Positions 1-8,072 of a DNA stretch of 35,000 nt are shown piece by piece. Made by a program: the position numbers and the translations under genes. The notes under the pieces are model-generated. The model saw only the letters and a list, made by a program, of their open reading frames with translations, was not told where the DNA came from and did not search any database. Position 1 is the stretch's first letter; the number at the start of each line of letters is the position of its first letter. Where the stretch lies: contig CAYJII010000027.1 of assembly GCA_964370225.1 (NCBI GenBank), forward strand, positions 1-35,000. Reading direction: 5' to 3'. The DNA comes from CAYJII01 sp964370225. Its GTDB lineage: Bacteria; Bacillota; Clostridia; Oscillospirales; Ruminococcaceae.

Positions 1-1123
1 CAACACCGCCTGAAAGTTTAGCAAGTCTTTCTTGTAATTTTTCTCTGTCGAAATCTGAAGTTGTTGATTCGATTTGAGCTTTAATTTGCCCAATTCTAGC
101 TTTGATTTCTTCAGTAGCACCAGCACCGTTAACGATGATAGTATCTTCTTTACCAATTTTAACTTGTGCAGCACGTCCTAATTGATCAAGAGTAGTTTCT
201 TTTAAATCAAGACCTAACTCGTCAGAGATTACTTGACCACCAGTTAAGATAGCGATATCTCTTAGCATTTCTTTTCTTCTATCACCAAATCCAGGAGCTT
301 TAACAGCTACTACTGTAAATGTCCCTCTTAGTTTGTTGATAACTAAAGTAGAAAGAGCTTCACCCTCTACATCTTCAGCTACAATAACTAGTTTTTTGCC
401 AGCTTGCACAATTTGCTCAAGTAAAGGCAACACTTCTTGGATTGAAGAGATTTTTTTATCAGTAATCAATATGAACGCGTCATCGATGATTGATTCCATT
501 TTATCTGTATCTGTAACCATGTAAGGTGATACATAGCCTCTGTCAAATTGCATACCCTCAACCACTTCGCTGTAAGTTTCAGCTGTGTTTGATTCTTCAA
601 TTGTGATAACGCCATCAGCAGTAACTTTGTCCATTGCATCAGCGATAAGTGCGCCAACTTTGTCATCTCCAGCTGAGATAGCAGCAACTCTTGCGATGTC
701 GTGTGAACCGTCAACTACTTTTGAGTTGTCGATGATAGCTTGTACTGCTACTTCAACAGCTTTTTTAACGCCTTTTCTTAGCACCATTGGGTTTGCACCA
801 GCAGCAACATTTTTCATGCCTTCACGCACTAAAGCTTGCGCTAGTAGTGTCGCTGTAGTAGTACCATCACCAGCAGCGTCGTTAGTTTTTGTAGCAACTT
901 CTTTAACTAATTGCGCGCCCATATTTTCAAAAGCATCTTCGAATTCGATTTCTTTTGCAATAGTTACGCCATCGTTAGTGATTAGTGGAGCGCCGTATTT
1001 TTTTTCAAGAACAACATTGCGTCCTTTTGGACCCAATGTGATTTTTACTGTGTTTGAAAGGTTATCAATACCTTTTTGGAGGGCTTTTCTGGCTTCTTCG
1101 CCATAAATTATATCTTTTGCCAT
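1..1123 (-). CDS. groEL: Chaperonin GroEL (60 kDa), C-terminal part outside window
   Basis: ATP-dependent folding chamber that works with GroES in the cytoplasm. The visible 374 residues match GroEL from the first residue: LGPKGRNV at about 30-37, the nucleotide-binding GDGTTT at 85-90, and the apical domain from about 190 on. The start (MAKDIIYGEE) is preceded by AGGAGT at a normal distance. It lies 39 bp downstream of groES and should be cotranscribed with it from the CIRCE-controlled promoter. The gene runs off the left edge, so about 165 residues, including the C-terminal equatorial part and tail, cannot be seen. No frameshift is visible. Identification is secure. Confidence 0.98.
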   Translation of the reverse strand, partial: MAKDIIYGEEARKALQKGIDNLSNTVKITLGPKGRNVVLEKKYGAPLITNDGVTIAKEIEFEDAFENMGAQLVKEVATKTNDAAGDGTTTATLLAQALVREGMKNVAAGANPMVLRKGVKKAVEVAVQAIIDNSKVVDGSHDIARVAAISAGDDKVGALIADAMDKVTADGVITIEESNTAETYSEVVEGMQFDRGYVSPYMVTDTDKMESIIDDAFILITDKKISSIQEVLPLLEQIVQAGKKLVIVAEDVEGEALSTLVINKLRGTFTVVAVKAPGFGDRRKEMLRDIAILTGGQVISDELGLDLKETTLDQLGRAAQVKIGKEDTIIVNGAGATEEIKARIGQIKAQIESTTSDFDREKLQERLAKLSGGV

Positions 1124-1162
1124 AATAATTGTTAACTCCTTTTATAATTTAATTTTCGGATA

Positions 1163-1447
1163 CTAGTCTACGATTGCCAACACTTCGGATTGACGAACGA
1201 TAATATATTCGTTATTATCAATTTTTACTTCTGTACCTGCATATTTGCTAATTAAAACTTTATCCCCAACGCTTAATTCCATTTTTATTTCTTTTCCATC
1301 AACAACGCCGCCAGGTCCCACTGCAACAACTTGTGCAACTTGTGGTTTTTCTTTTGCGCTTCCGGTCAAGATAATACCGCTTTTAGTAGTTTCTTCTACT
1401 TCAACCATGGTAATTACAACTCTGTCTGCTAAAGGTTTTATAGTCAT
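1163..1447 (-). CDS. groES: Co-chaperonin GroES (10 kDa)
   Basis: Heptameric lid of the GroEL chamber. It has 94 residues, the normal family length, and begins MTIKPLADRVVI. The mobile-loop region (about residues 17-33, with SGIIL) and the GGVVDGKEI segment are both recognisable. AGGAGGAAAATATA precedes the ATG, giving a clear Shine-Dalgarno site. It is first in a groES-groEL operon, with a perfect CIRCE inverted repeat about 53 bp upstream of the start, so repression by HrcA is expected. HrcA itself is not encoded in this window. Confidence 0.98.
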   Translation of the reverse strand: MTIKPLADRVVITMVEVEETTKSGIILTGSAKEKPQVAQVVAVGPGGVVDGKEIKMELSVGDKVLISKYAGTEVKIDNNEYIIVRQSEVLAIVD

Positions 1448-1499
1448 TATATTTTCCTCCTAAATGTGTTTGTGTAGCACATTAATGCTTGTGCTTTTC

Positions 1500-1526
1500 T
1501 TAGCACTCTTTTTATCCGAGTGCTAA
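1500..1526 (-). promoter_or_regulatory. CIRCE heat-shock operator (HrcA binding site)
   Basis: TTAGCACTC at 1500-1508 and GAGTGCTAA at 1518-1526, separated by 9 bases, reproduce the CIRCE consensus without mismatch. It lies in the 5' untranslated region of groES just after the predicted promoter. In known Firmicutes HrcA binds this site and represses groESL until heat shock. Confidence 0.97.
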
Positions 1527-1535
1527 CTAATATCT

Positions 1536-1563
1536 ATTTTACCAAGTTTTCAGCAAAAATCAA
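1536..1563 (-). promoter_or_regulatory. Sigma-A type promoter of groES-groEL
   Basis: Read on the minus strand, TTGATT (1563-1558), a 16-base spacer and TAAAAT (1541-1536) form a reasonable -35/-10 pair. Its predicted start of transcription falls at or beside the CIRCE element, as in other HrcA-controlled operons. This is a motif-based prediction. Confidence 0.65.
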
Positions 1564-1656
1564 TACCCAAATATGAATTTTTTCTAAAAACTAAGTAAAA
1601 AACGTTATCTTTGTTAGTTTTAACTAAATTTACAAAAATAAAACAGTGAATTGCAC

Positions 1657-1694
1657 AAGAAATAAGTTGCATAGACATATGCAACTTATTTCTT
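1657..1694. repeat. Perfect 17-bp inverted repeat with 4-nt loop
   Basis: Bases 1657-1673 are perfectly complementary to 1678-1694 with GACA between. The hairpin sits in the gene-free stretch 1448-1743 between the groES promoter and the rplQ terminator. Neither strand has a T-run after it, so it is not a classical intrinsic terminator. It could be a back-up transcription stop, an mRNA end stabiliser or a protein site. No second copy was noticed in the window. Confidence 0.8.
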
Positions 1695-1703
1695 ATTACA
1701 AGC

Positions 1704-1736
1704 AAAAAAACCGATTATTTACAAATCGGTTTTTTT
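1704..1736 (-). terminator. Intrinsic terminator of the S10-spc-alpha operon
   Basis: A stem whose core is AACCGATT/AATCGGTT, flanked by seven As on one side and seven Ts on the other (1704-1716 with 1724-1736), starts 8 bases after the rplQ stop. On the minus strand the U-run follows the stem, as expected for an intrinsic terminator. The structure is symmetrical and could work in both directions. Confidence 0.93.
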
Positions 1737-1743
1737 ATTAAAA

Positions 1744-2085
1744 CTAAATTAACTCAATTATAGCCATCTCCGCAGCGTCACCACGACGTGGTCCAATTTT
1801 AATTATTCTAGTGTATCCACCTTTAGTTTCTGCATATTTTGGTGATATTTCGTCGAATAATTTCTTAACCACTTCTTCTTTCGTGATATAAGCAAAAGCT
1901 TGACGCTTGGAGTGGAGATTGTTTGTTTTACCGAGAGTAATCATTTTCTCAGTCATCGAACGAACCTCTTTAGCTCTACTTACAGTTGTTTCAATTTTGC
2001 CTTTTTCAAGCAAAAACGTAACCATAGCTCTAAGCATCGCTTTTCTGTGGTCGGTTGCTCTTCCAAGTTTTCTGCTACCTGCCAT
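1744..2085 (-). CDS. rplQ: 50S ribosomal protein L17
   Basis: Large-subunit protein near the exit tunnel, 113 residues. It begins MAGSRKLGRATDHRKAML, the conserved L17 N-terminus, and ends AEMAIIELI. An in-frame GTG four codons upstream (2097) overlaps the AAGGAG ribosome binding site, so the ATG at 2085 is taken as the start. It is the last gene of the super-operon, 82 bp after rpoA, and is followed at once by a strong terminator. Confidence 0.97.
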   Translation of the reverse strand: MAGSRKLGRATDHRKAMLRAMVTFLLEKGKIETTVSRAKEVRSMTEKMITLGKTNNLHSKRQAFAYITKEEVVKKLFDEISPKYAETKGGYTRIIKIGPRRGDAAEMAIIELI

Positions 2086-2167
2086 TATGAATTTCACTCC
2101 TTACTGGTTTTAGGACAATATTGCCCTTTTCAAAACACGGGTTTTTTAAAATAGTGCGAGATAATGA

Positions 2168-3118
2168 TTATTCGTCTTCTGACTTTAAGCTGTATCCTAA
2201 CGATTTTAGCTTATTAACAACTTCATCATAGGACTTTTTACCTAAGTTTCTTACTTTCATCATATCTTCTTCGGATTTAGCAATTAAATCCCCTGCGGTA
2301 TTGATACCGGCACGTTTTAAGCAGTTAAATGAACGTACAGACAAGTCAAGCTCCTCAATAGTCATCTCGAGTATTTTTTCATTACCCTTATCGTCTTTTT
2401 CTACCATGATCTCTGTATTAACAACATCCTCCGATAAATCGACAAATAAATTGAGATGCTCATTCAGAACCTTGGCTGCTAAAGATATGGACTCTTTTGC
2501 GGAAATTGTTCCATCAGTCCACACTTCTAGTATTAGTTTGTCATAGTCTATGCTTTGCCCTACACGAGTACTTTCAACAGTGTAATTTACTTTTAGCACT
2601 GGTGTGAAAATACTGTCAACAGGGATTGCACCTATAACATTTTGCATTTTTTCTTTGTTTTTCTCTGCAGGAACATAGCCCCTGCCTTTGTCGATTACTA
2701 GTTCCATGTACAGTTTTGCACTTTGATCCAAAGTAGCAATATGCATATGTGGATTTAGTATCTCAACCTCAGAATCAGATTTGATATCCCCAGCTGTAAT
2801 AACACCTTCGCCATCGGCTTCGATGTAAACAGTTTTTGGAGATTCACCATAGATTTTGGCGATTAATCCTTTTACATTCAAAACAATTTCTGTAACGTCT
2901 TCTTTAACTCCGGGAATAGTTGAAAACTCATGTTGCACGCCATCAATTTTTATTGAGGCAACCGCAACGCCCGGCAGTGACGATAACAGGACTCTTCTTA
3001 AGCTGTTGCCTAAGGTCGTGCCATAGCCACGCTCAAGGGGTTCTAAAATAAATCTTCCGTAAGTCCCGTCCGATTTCATTTCAGCTGTTTCAATTCTCGG
3101 TTTATCCATTGCCAACAT
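2168..3118 (-). CDS. rpoA: DNA-directed RNA polymerase alpha subunit
   Basis: Assembly platform of RNA polymerase; the C-terminal domain contacts UP elements and activators. It has 316 residues, the usual length. The N-terminal dimerisation part shows LEPLERGYGTTLGNSLRRVL at about 26-45. The C-terminal domain (about residues 255-310) shows LDLSVRSFNCLKRAGI and VRNLGKKSYDEV. AGGAGGG lies 7 bases before the ATG. It sits between rpsD and rplQ, the normal alpha-operon place. Confidence 0.98.
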   Translation of the reverse strand: MLAMDKPRIETAEMKSDGTYGRFILEPLERGYGTTLGNSLRRVLLSSLPGVAVASIKIDGVQHEFSTIPGVKEDVTEIVLNVKGLIAKIYGESPKTVYIEADGEGVITAGDIKSDSEVEILNPHMHIATLDQSAKLYMELVIDKGRGYVPAEKNKEKMQNVIGAIPVDSIFTPVLKVNYTVESTRVGQSIDYDKLILEVWTDGTISAKESISLAAKVLNEHLNLFVDLSEDVVNTEIMVEKDDKGNEKILEMTIEELDLSVRSFNCLKRAGINTAGDLIAKSEEDMMKVRNLGKKSYDEVVNKLKSLGYSLKSEDE

Positions 3119-3134
3119 TTAAAACCCTCCTAAA

Positions 3135-3150
3135 TACAGATATATCTGTA
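3135..3150 (-). repeat. 16-bp perfect palindrome in the rpoA leader
   Basis: TACAGATATATCTGTA is its own reverse complement and could fold as a 6-bp stem with a TATA loop in the mRNA. It lies only a few bases upstream of the AGGAGGG ribosome binding site of rpoA. It may be chance in AT-rich DNA or may tune rpoA translation. Confidence 0.5.
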
Positions 3151-3183
3151 AGTTTATACGTTCCCATGTGCCAATTATAAATT

Positions 3184-3780
3184 TTATTTTGAATAAAACT
3201 CTACGATCAAATGTTCTTCAACTTCAAAATCTATGTCTTCGCGATTAGGCATGCGGACAACTTTAGCACTAAGTGCTTCTTTATCCATTTCTAGCCATAA
3301 AGGAACAAGTCTGCCTTTTGTTAATTCAACAACTTCCTTAAATTTAGGACTTTTTCTGCTTTTTTCGGAAAGTGCGATAACATCATTTTCGCTGACTTTG
3401 TACGAAGGGATGTTCACTTTTTTGCCATTCACAGTGAAGTGACCATGAACAACAAGTTGTCTTGATTCACGACGAGTGAGTGATAAGCCCATTCTAAAAA
3501 TTACGTTGTCAAGTCTTTGTTCCATTTGAGAAAGTAGGTTTTCACCTGCAAGACCTTTTCTTTTGGAAGCAATTTCAAATTGACGTGCGAATTGTTTTTC
3601 CAAAACGCCGTAAATAAATTTAACTTTTTGCTTTTCTTTTAGTTGTAAACCGTATTCGCTAACTTTTTTTCTTTTGTTAGCATCCGGATTTCTCTTGGAT
3701 TCTTTATCAATTCCCATAACCATTGGGCTAATGCCTAAAGATCTACATCTTTTTAGTATGGGTTGTTTGTTTACTGCCAT
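3184..3780 (-). CDS. rpsD: 30S ribosomal protein S4
   Basis: Primary 16S rRNA-binding assembly protein, and in several bacteria a translational repressor of its own operon. It has 198 residues. The S4 RNA-binding domain (about 90-150) shows RLDNVIFRMGLSLTRRESRQ and the VHGHFTVNGKKVNIPSY segment. The N-terminal part has a single cysteine, so it is the zinc-free form. AGGAGGTG lies close upstream of the ATG. It is 21 bp after rpsK within the alpha cluster. Confidence 0.98.
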   Translation of the reverse strand: MAVNKQPILKRCRSLGISPMVMGIDKESKRNPDANKRKKVSEYGLQLKEKQKVKFIYGVLEKQFARQFEIASKRKGLAGENLLSQMEQRLDNVIFRMGLSLTRRESRQLVVHGHFTVNGKKVNIPSYKVSENDVIALSEKSRKSPKFKEVVELTKGRLVPLWLEMDKEALSAKVVRMPNREDIDFEVEEHLIVEFYSK

Positions 3781-3801
3781 TATTACACCTCCTGATATAA
3801 A

Positions 3802-4203
3802 CTAAACGCGTCTTCTTTTCGGTGGGCGGCATCCGTTGTGCGCAATTGGAGTAACATCTTTAATCATTGATACTTCCAAACCTACACTTTGTAGTGCACG
3901 GATAGCAGCTTCACGTCCTGAACCCGGTCCTTTTACATATACTTCTACTGATTTTAAACCATGTTCCATAGCAGCTTTTGCAGCTTTTTCAGCAGCAACT
4001 TGTGCAGCGAACGGAGTAGATTTTTTCGAGCCTCTAAAGCCCATTTCACCCGCAGAAGCCCATGATAGAGCATTGCCTTGAGTGTCAGTCATAGTTATGA
4101 TAGTGTTGTTAAAGGTAGACTGGATATGAACAGCGCCACGTTCGATGTTTTTGCGCTCACGGCGTCTACGAATGGTAGTTTTTTTAGCCTGTTGTTTAGC
4201 CAT
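3802..4203 (-). CDS. rpsK: 30S ribosomal protein S11
   Basis: Platform protein of the small subunit, 133 residues. It shows the conserved AVHIQSTFNNTIITMTD region, GFRGSKKSTPFAAQ and the basic C-terminus ending NGCRPPKRRRV. Upstream are a G-rich run (GGGGGG, 11 bases away) and GAGAG directly before the ATG. It lies between rpsM (16 bp) and rpsD, as in other bacteria. Confidence 0.98.
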   Translation of the reverse strand: MAKQQAKKTTIRRRRERKNIERGAVHIQSTFNNTIITMTDTQGNALSWASAGEMGFRGSKKSTPFAAQVAAEKAAKAAMEHGLKSVEVYVKGPGSGREAAIRALQSVGLEVSMIKDVTPIAHNGCRPPKRRRV

Positions 4204-4219
4204 CTCTCAGTTGACCCCC

Positions 4220-4588
4220 CTACTTTTTCTTATTAGCGATAGTTTTCTTAGGACCTTTTCTAGTTCTAGCATTCGTTCTTGTGCGTTGTCCTCTTACAGG
4301 CAAGCCTCTTCTATGACGAATACCTCTGTAGCATCCTATTTCAACTAATCTTTTGATGTTAAGTGCGATACCTCTGCGAAGGTCACCCTCAACTTCACAA
4401 TTTTTATCAATATAATCACGCAGCTTTGATACATCGCTTTCAGATAAATCTCTTACTCGGATATCAGGATCTACTCCTGTTGCAGCAAGGATATCTTTAG
4501 CTGTTTTTTGACCAATCCCGAAAATATAAGTTAAACCAATTTCAACTCTCTTTTCTCTAGGTAAGTCAACGCCGGCTATACGAGCCAT
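4220..4588 (-). CDS. rpsM: 30S ribosomal protein S13
   Basis: Head protein of the small subunit that contacts tRNA and the 50S subunit, 122 residues. It starts MARIAGVDLPREKRVEIGLT and contains YIFGIGQKTA and YRGIRHRRGLPVRGQRT. The C-terminal tail is very basic (ARTRKGPKKTIANKKK). GGAGGTG precedes the ATG. Its 5' spacer carries two small hairpins, described separately. Confidence 0.98.
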   Translation of the reverse strand: MARIAGVDLPREKRVEIGLTYIFGIGQKTAKDILAATGVDPDIRVRDLSESDVSKLRDYIDKNCEVEGDLRRGIALNIKRLVEIGCYRGIRHRRGLPVRGQRTRTNARTRKGPKKTIANKKK

Positions 4589-4613
4589 AAAGTTGCACCT
4601 CCATTACAGTTAT

Positions 4614-4659
4614 AATGCTTTAGCATTCTCTGTGTATGCGTATACGATTTTTCGTATAC
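4614..4659 (-). promoter_or_regulatory. Tandem stem-loops in the rpmJ-rpsM spacer
   Basis: On the mRNA strand an 8-bp perfect stem GTATACGA/TCGTATAC with an AAAA loop (4640-4659) is followed by a 6-bp stem AATGCT/AGCATT (4614-4627), directly upstream of the rpsM ribosome binding site. In Escherichia coli the rpsM leader is the S4 repressor target. These hairpins do not visibly reproduce that pseudoknot, so a regulatory role is inference. Confidence 0.45.
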
Positions 4660-4685
4660 AATCAAATTTTCTTATTCCTAAAATG

Positions 4686-4799
4686 TTAGCCTTGACGTTG
4701 TTTATGTTTCGCATTTTGGCAGATTACCATTATACGACCTTTACGTCTGATGATTTTGCATTTCTCACAAATAGGCTTAACCGAAGGTCTTACTTTCAT
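4686..4799 (-). CDS. rpmJ: 50S ribosomal protein L36 (zinc-binding form)
   Basis: A 37-residue protein read directly from the sequence, starting MKVRPSVKPICEKCKIIRRK and ending AKHKQRQG. The zinc ligands C11, C14, C27 and H32 are all present, which marks the zinc-containing (C+) type. A GGAGG site lies a few bases upstream of the ATG. It sits between infA and rpsM as usual. The length matches the family exactly. Confidence 0.97.
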   Translation of the reverse strand: MKVRPSVKPICEKCKIIRRKGRIMVICQNAKHKQRQG

Positions 4800-4878
4800 C
4801 TGAAATTACCTCCTTAATCGAGCGTATAGTTAATTGTTACCAAAAACTTACATGCTCAGACTTAAAATATAACTTTTT

Positions 4879-5097
4879 TTATTTTGAACGCCAAGTAATG
4901 CGTCCTTTTGTTAAATCATATGGCGACATTTCAACAGTTACTTTGTCACCCGGCAAAATTCGTATGAAATTCATACGCAATTTACCTGAAATATGTGCCA
5001 ATATCTGGTGTCCGTTTTGCAACTCCACTTTGAACATGGCATTAGGCAGAGTTTCTGTGACTGTGCCCTCTATTTCAATTACGTCTTCTTTTGCCAT
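4879..5097 (-). CDS. infA: Translation initiation factor IF-1
   Basis: An OB-fold protein that binds the ribosomal A site during initiation, 72 residues. It begins MAKEDVIEIEGTVTETLPNA and ends YDLTKGRITWRSK, both near-invariant in IF-1. GGGGG sits just upstream of the ATG. It is 12 bp after the KOW protein gene and 79 bp before rpmJ; this order map-KOW-infA-rpmJ is typical of Clostridia. Confidence 0.98.
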   Translation of the reverse strand: MAKEDVIEIEGTVTETLPNAMFKVELQNGHQILAHISGKLRMNFIRILPGDKVTVEMSPYDLTKGRITWRSK

Positions 5098-5109
5098 AAT
5101 ATTACCCCC

Positions 5110-5370
5110 TTATAAAGCTTTAATCTCATCGTGTGAACCAAAATTATAATCCCACAATTTACGTCTTATCTTATTGTCAGTATCAAATTCTTCAATGTCA
5201 ACGACTTCGTTAGTTTTTGCTAAGTGGCTTATATTTTTTTTCTTTGGCTTATCAAGTTTCCTTGAGCGTCCATCGACAATATAAACAAATCCGTTTTCAG
5301 ATTTTACCACAATGTAAAAACTTCCTTTGTCGTGTCCTGACATCGATTTTACAATATTCCCTATGAGCAC
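5110..5370 (-). CDS. KOW-domain RNA-binding protein (L14e-like)
   Basis: Small protein found in Clostridia and relatives between map and infA, probably an RNA or ribosome-binding factor; its exact role is not established. I choose the GTG at 5370 (86 residues, reading MLIGNIVKSMSGHDKGSF) because AGGGA lies 8 bases upstream and the family normally begins with such a KOW motif. A longer reading from an ATG at 5412 would overlap the end of map by 32 bp. The KOW motif occupies about residues 3-30, followed by VDGRSRKLDKPKKKN. Confidence 0.88.
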   Translation of the reverse strand: MLIGNIVKSMSGHDKGSFYIVVKSENGFVYIVDGRSRKLDKPKKKNISHLAKTNEVVDIEEFDTDNKIRRKLWDYNFGSHDEIKAL

Positions 5371-5380
5371 AGTATTATCC

Positions 5381-6130
5381 CTACACTTTCGTGAGAATTT
5401 TCGCACCGTCATTTGTTATCAAAATCGTGTGCTCAAAATGTGCTGAGTTTGACCCCGAAACAGTTTTGACCGTCCAGCCGTCCGATAATGTGTTTACGTC
5501 TGCACCCACAAGATTAATCATAGGCTCAATCGCAATTGTCATCCCCGCTGCTAAACGTGGCCCTCTGCCAGGTGTGCCGTAGTTTGGGACTTCTGGGTCT
5601 TCGTGCAAATTTTTACCGACACCATGGCCGATATATTTTCGCACTACCCCAAATCCGTGACTTTCAGCATGTGTTTGTATTGCATATGAAATATCGCCAA
5701 TTCTACTACCAACATTAGCTTGCGCAATCCCTTTATACAAGCACTCTTCAGTGACTTTTAGCAAGAGTTTATCCTCTGGGCTTATTTCACCTACTGTGAA
5801 TGTATATGCATTGTCCCCGTGGAAACCGTTATAAAACGCTCCCACATCAACCGAAACTAAGTCCCCATCTTTTAACAGTTGCTTTTTCGATGGAATACCA
5901 TGAATAACAACATCATTAACTGAGATGCAGCTACTGTTCGGGAAGCCCCCGTAACCAAGGAAGGACGGTTTTGCGCCTGCTTTGATAATCGCTTTATGGA
6001 TGGCATTATCAATTTCGTATGTCGAAACATTAGGCTTCATATACTGCTCTGCCACCTTAAGCGCCATTGCAGATATTTTGCACGATTCCGCCATTATTTT
6101 GAGTTCATTTGAATTCTTTAAATGAATCAT
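5381..6130 (-). CDS. map: Methionine aminopeptidase, type I
   Basis: Removes the initiator methionine from nascent proteins using two metal ions. It has 249 residues, typical of type Ia. The five metal ligands are visible: D95 in VDVGA, D106 in HGDNA, H169 in GHGVG, E202 in IEP and E233 in HFEHT; H77 is the substrate-binding histidine. No N-terminal zinc extension is present. Its ATG overlaps the adk stop (TAATG), implying translational coupling. Confidence 0.98.
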   Translation of the reverse strand: MIHLKNSNELKIMAESCKISAMALKVAEQYMKPNVSTYEIDNAIHKAIIKAGAKPSFLGYGGFPNSSCISVNDVVIHGIPSKKQLLKDGDLVSVDVGAFYNGFHGDNAYTFTVGEISPEDKLLLKVTEECLYKGIAQANVGSRIGDISYAIQTHAESHGFGVVRKYIGHGVGKNLHEDPEVPNYGTPGRGPRLAAGMTIAIEPMINLVGADVNTLSDGWTVKTVSGSNSAHFEHTILITNDGAKILTKV

Positions 6131-6762
6131 TACGCCTCCAAAGCTTTTAAGGTAAGTTTTGTAGTATCGGCAACTTCTTCTTGTCCTTCAACAATTTTAA
6201 GCTTGCCGGTTTTTGCGTAGTAGTCCTTTACAGGTTCTGTCAAGTCGTGATACACAGTTAGTCTTTCTTTAACAGTATCAGGATGGTCATCTTTTCTTTG
6301 GATTGTTTCTCCATCACAGTTATTGCACTTGCCCTCAACTTTTGAAGGTTTGTACTCTAGGTGATAAGAAGATCCGCATTCAGCGCACACTCTTCTACCA
6401 GAAAGTCTTCTCATGATATCTTCGTCTTTTACTTCGATGTCTATTACTTTATCTATAGTAACACCCATTGCGTCTAAAGCTTCTGCTTGAGGAACTGTTC
6501 TTGGGAAACCATCTAAGATGAACCCATTATTACAGTCGTCTTCAGCAAGTCTTTCTTTAATTATCGCAATTAGGATTTCGTCAGGAACAAGTTGGCCATT
6601 GTCCATAAAGGACTTCGCTTTCAAGCCTTGCTCTGTCGAATTTTTCACCGCTTCTCTAAGGATATTTCCTGTAGAAATCGCGGGAATATTTAAATGGTTA
6701 CAAATTACTTCTGCTTGTGTGCCTTTTCCAGCACCTGGAGCGCCTAATAATATTAATTTCAT
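6130..6762 (-). CDS. adk: Adenylate kinase, zinc-binding lid
   Basis: Interconverts ATP+AMP and 2 ADP. It has 210 residues counted from MKLILLGAPG. The P-loop GAPGAGKGT is at 7-15 and FILDGFPRT at 81-89. The long LID domain carries four cysteines (C126, C129, C146, C149), the structural zinc site common in Gram-positive bacteria. A TTG five codons upstream (6777) overlaps the GGAGG ribosome binding site, so ATG 6762 is the start. It lies between secY and map as in most Firmicutes. Confidence 0.98.
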   Translation of the reverse strand: MKLILLGAPGAGKGTQAEVICNHLNIPAISTGNILREAVKNSTEQGLKAKSFMDNGQLVPDEILIAIIKERLAEDDCNNGFILDGFPRTVPQAEALDAMGVTIDKVIDIEVKDEDIMRRLSGRRVCAECGSSYHLEYKPSKVEGKCNNCDGETIQRKDDHPDTVKERLTVYHDLTEPVKDYYAKTGKLKIVEGQEEVADTTKLTLKALEA

Positions 6763-6781
6763 ACCGCTTTCCTCCAAACTC

Positions 6782-8071
6782 TTATTCTAAGAAGCCCTTG
6801 TGGTGACGCATTGTCATTTGCGATTCCAACTGACGAGATGTATCTAAAGCAACACCAACTAAAATTATGATTGATGTACCGCCCATAGAAATATTTATAC
6901 TCGTTACAGCTGTGAATATTATTGGGAACACTGCTATCACGCCTAAAAATAGAGCGCCAAGCAATGTAATTTTTGAAATAACTCTTGAAATAAACGATAC
7001 AGTTGGTCTTCCTGGTCTGATACCTGGAATTGCACCGTTATTATTTTTTATGTTATTTGCAATCTCAAGCGGATTGTATTGAACAGCAACATAAAAATAG
7101 TTAAACGCAATAATTAGTAAGAAGTAAAGTACTGCGTACACTGCACCTGTTGGTGAGAGTACTGCAAAGAAATTGTACCAGAATGAACCGACTTCAGGGT
7201 TTACAAATGTTGAGATTGTAAGCGGTAGAGATAAAAATGATGATGCAAATATTACTGGCATAACGCCGCTCATGCTCACTTTTATCGGAATATAACTGCT
7301 TTGTCCTCCGTACATTTTTCTTCCCACAACTCTTTTTGCATATTGTACAGGAATTCTTCTTTCGCCGTTTGTCATAATAATGATAAACACTATCATAGCA
7401 GCGAAAATTATAAGCGCTAGTGGCACTAAGAAATAGTTTACGCCACCTGTTCTAAATGTTTCAAACAATACTAGGAATGCTTGAGGGCCTGATGAAATGA
7501 TGTTTGCGAATAAAATGATGGAGATACCGTTTCCGATTCCTCTTTCATTAATTTGCTCGCCCAGCCATACAATAACCGAAGCACCAGCTGCAAAAGTAAA
7601 TATAATTACGATCGCCACAAAAAATCCTGTGAAGCCAGTTGTGTATTCTGAAGTTAAAGCGCTTGAGTTAAGTAACAAGAAGTAATATCCTGTTGCTGTC
7701 ATCAAAGCTATGCCCACAGTTACAAATCTTGTGATTTTGTTGAGCTTGGCTCTGCCGTCGCCGCCGTCTTTTGCAAGTCGTTCCAAAGCTGGAATGGCAA
7801 CTTGTAGCAGTTGCATGATGATGCTGGAAGTTATATAAGGAGTAATCGATAATGCAAATATTGTAGCATTTGCAAACGCGCCACCTGAAAAGGTGTTAAA
7901 AAACCCTAATAAGCTGTCTGCTCCACCTGTTGCTTCAATTAAACCTTGAGCATTAACAAATGGTGCAGGGATAGCAGCCCCAATCCTATAAACAAAGATT
8001 ATAAGCAAAGTATATAGAAGTTTTTTCCTTAAGTCAGGAACTTTAAAGGCACTTTTTATTGTGTTTAACAC
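6782..8071 (-). CDS. secY: Preprotein translocase subunit SecY
   Basis: Channel-forming subunit of the Sec translocon in the cytoplasmic membrane. Ten hydrophobic segments fit SecY. Conserved stretches include AIPAPFVN near the first segment, ALSITPYITSSIIMQLL in the second and GIRPGRPT in the C-terminal third. I place the start at the GTG 8071 (MLNTIKSAFKVPDLRKK, 429 residues): GAGGTGG lies 6 bases upstream and this matches other SecY N-termini. An ATG at 8101 would overlap rplO by 29 bases. It follows rplO by one base. Confidence 0.97.
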   Translation of the reverse strand: MLNTIKSAFKVPDLRKKLLYTLLIIFVYRIGAAIPAPFVNAQGLIEATGGADSLLGFFNTFSGGAFANATIFALSITPYITSSIIMQLLQVAIPALERLAKDGGDGRAKLNKITRFVTVGIALMTATGYYFLLLNSSALTSEYTTGFTGFFVAIVIIFTFAAGASVIVWLGEQINERGIGNGISIILFANIISSGPQAFLVLFETFRTGGVNYFLVPLALIIFAAMIVFIIIMTNGERRIPVQYAKRVVGRKMYGGQSSYIPIKVSMSGVMPVIFASSFLSLPLTISTFVNPEVGSFWYNFFAVLSPTGAVYAVLYFLLIIAFNYFYVAVQYNPLEIANNIKNNNGAIPGIRPGRPTVSFISRVISKITLLGALFLGVIAVFPIIFTAVTSINISMGGTSIIILVGVALDTSRQLESQMTMRHHKGFLE

Positions 8072-8072
8072 C

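Noticed and set aside
585..1106. Plus-strand ORF of 173 codons inside groEL
   Set aside because: It is the antisense shadow of groEL; composition is Ser/Ala/Thr-rich without a recognisable domain or ribosome binding site.
1614..1627. TTAGTT-TT-AACTAA short palindrome near the groES promoter
   Set aside because: Six-base arms of A/T-rich sequence are expected by chance in such DNA; it does not resemble CIRCE or a CtsR site.
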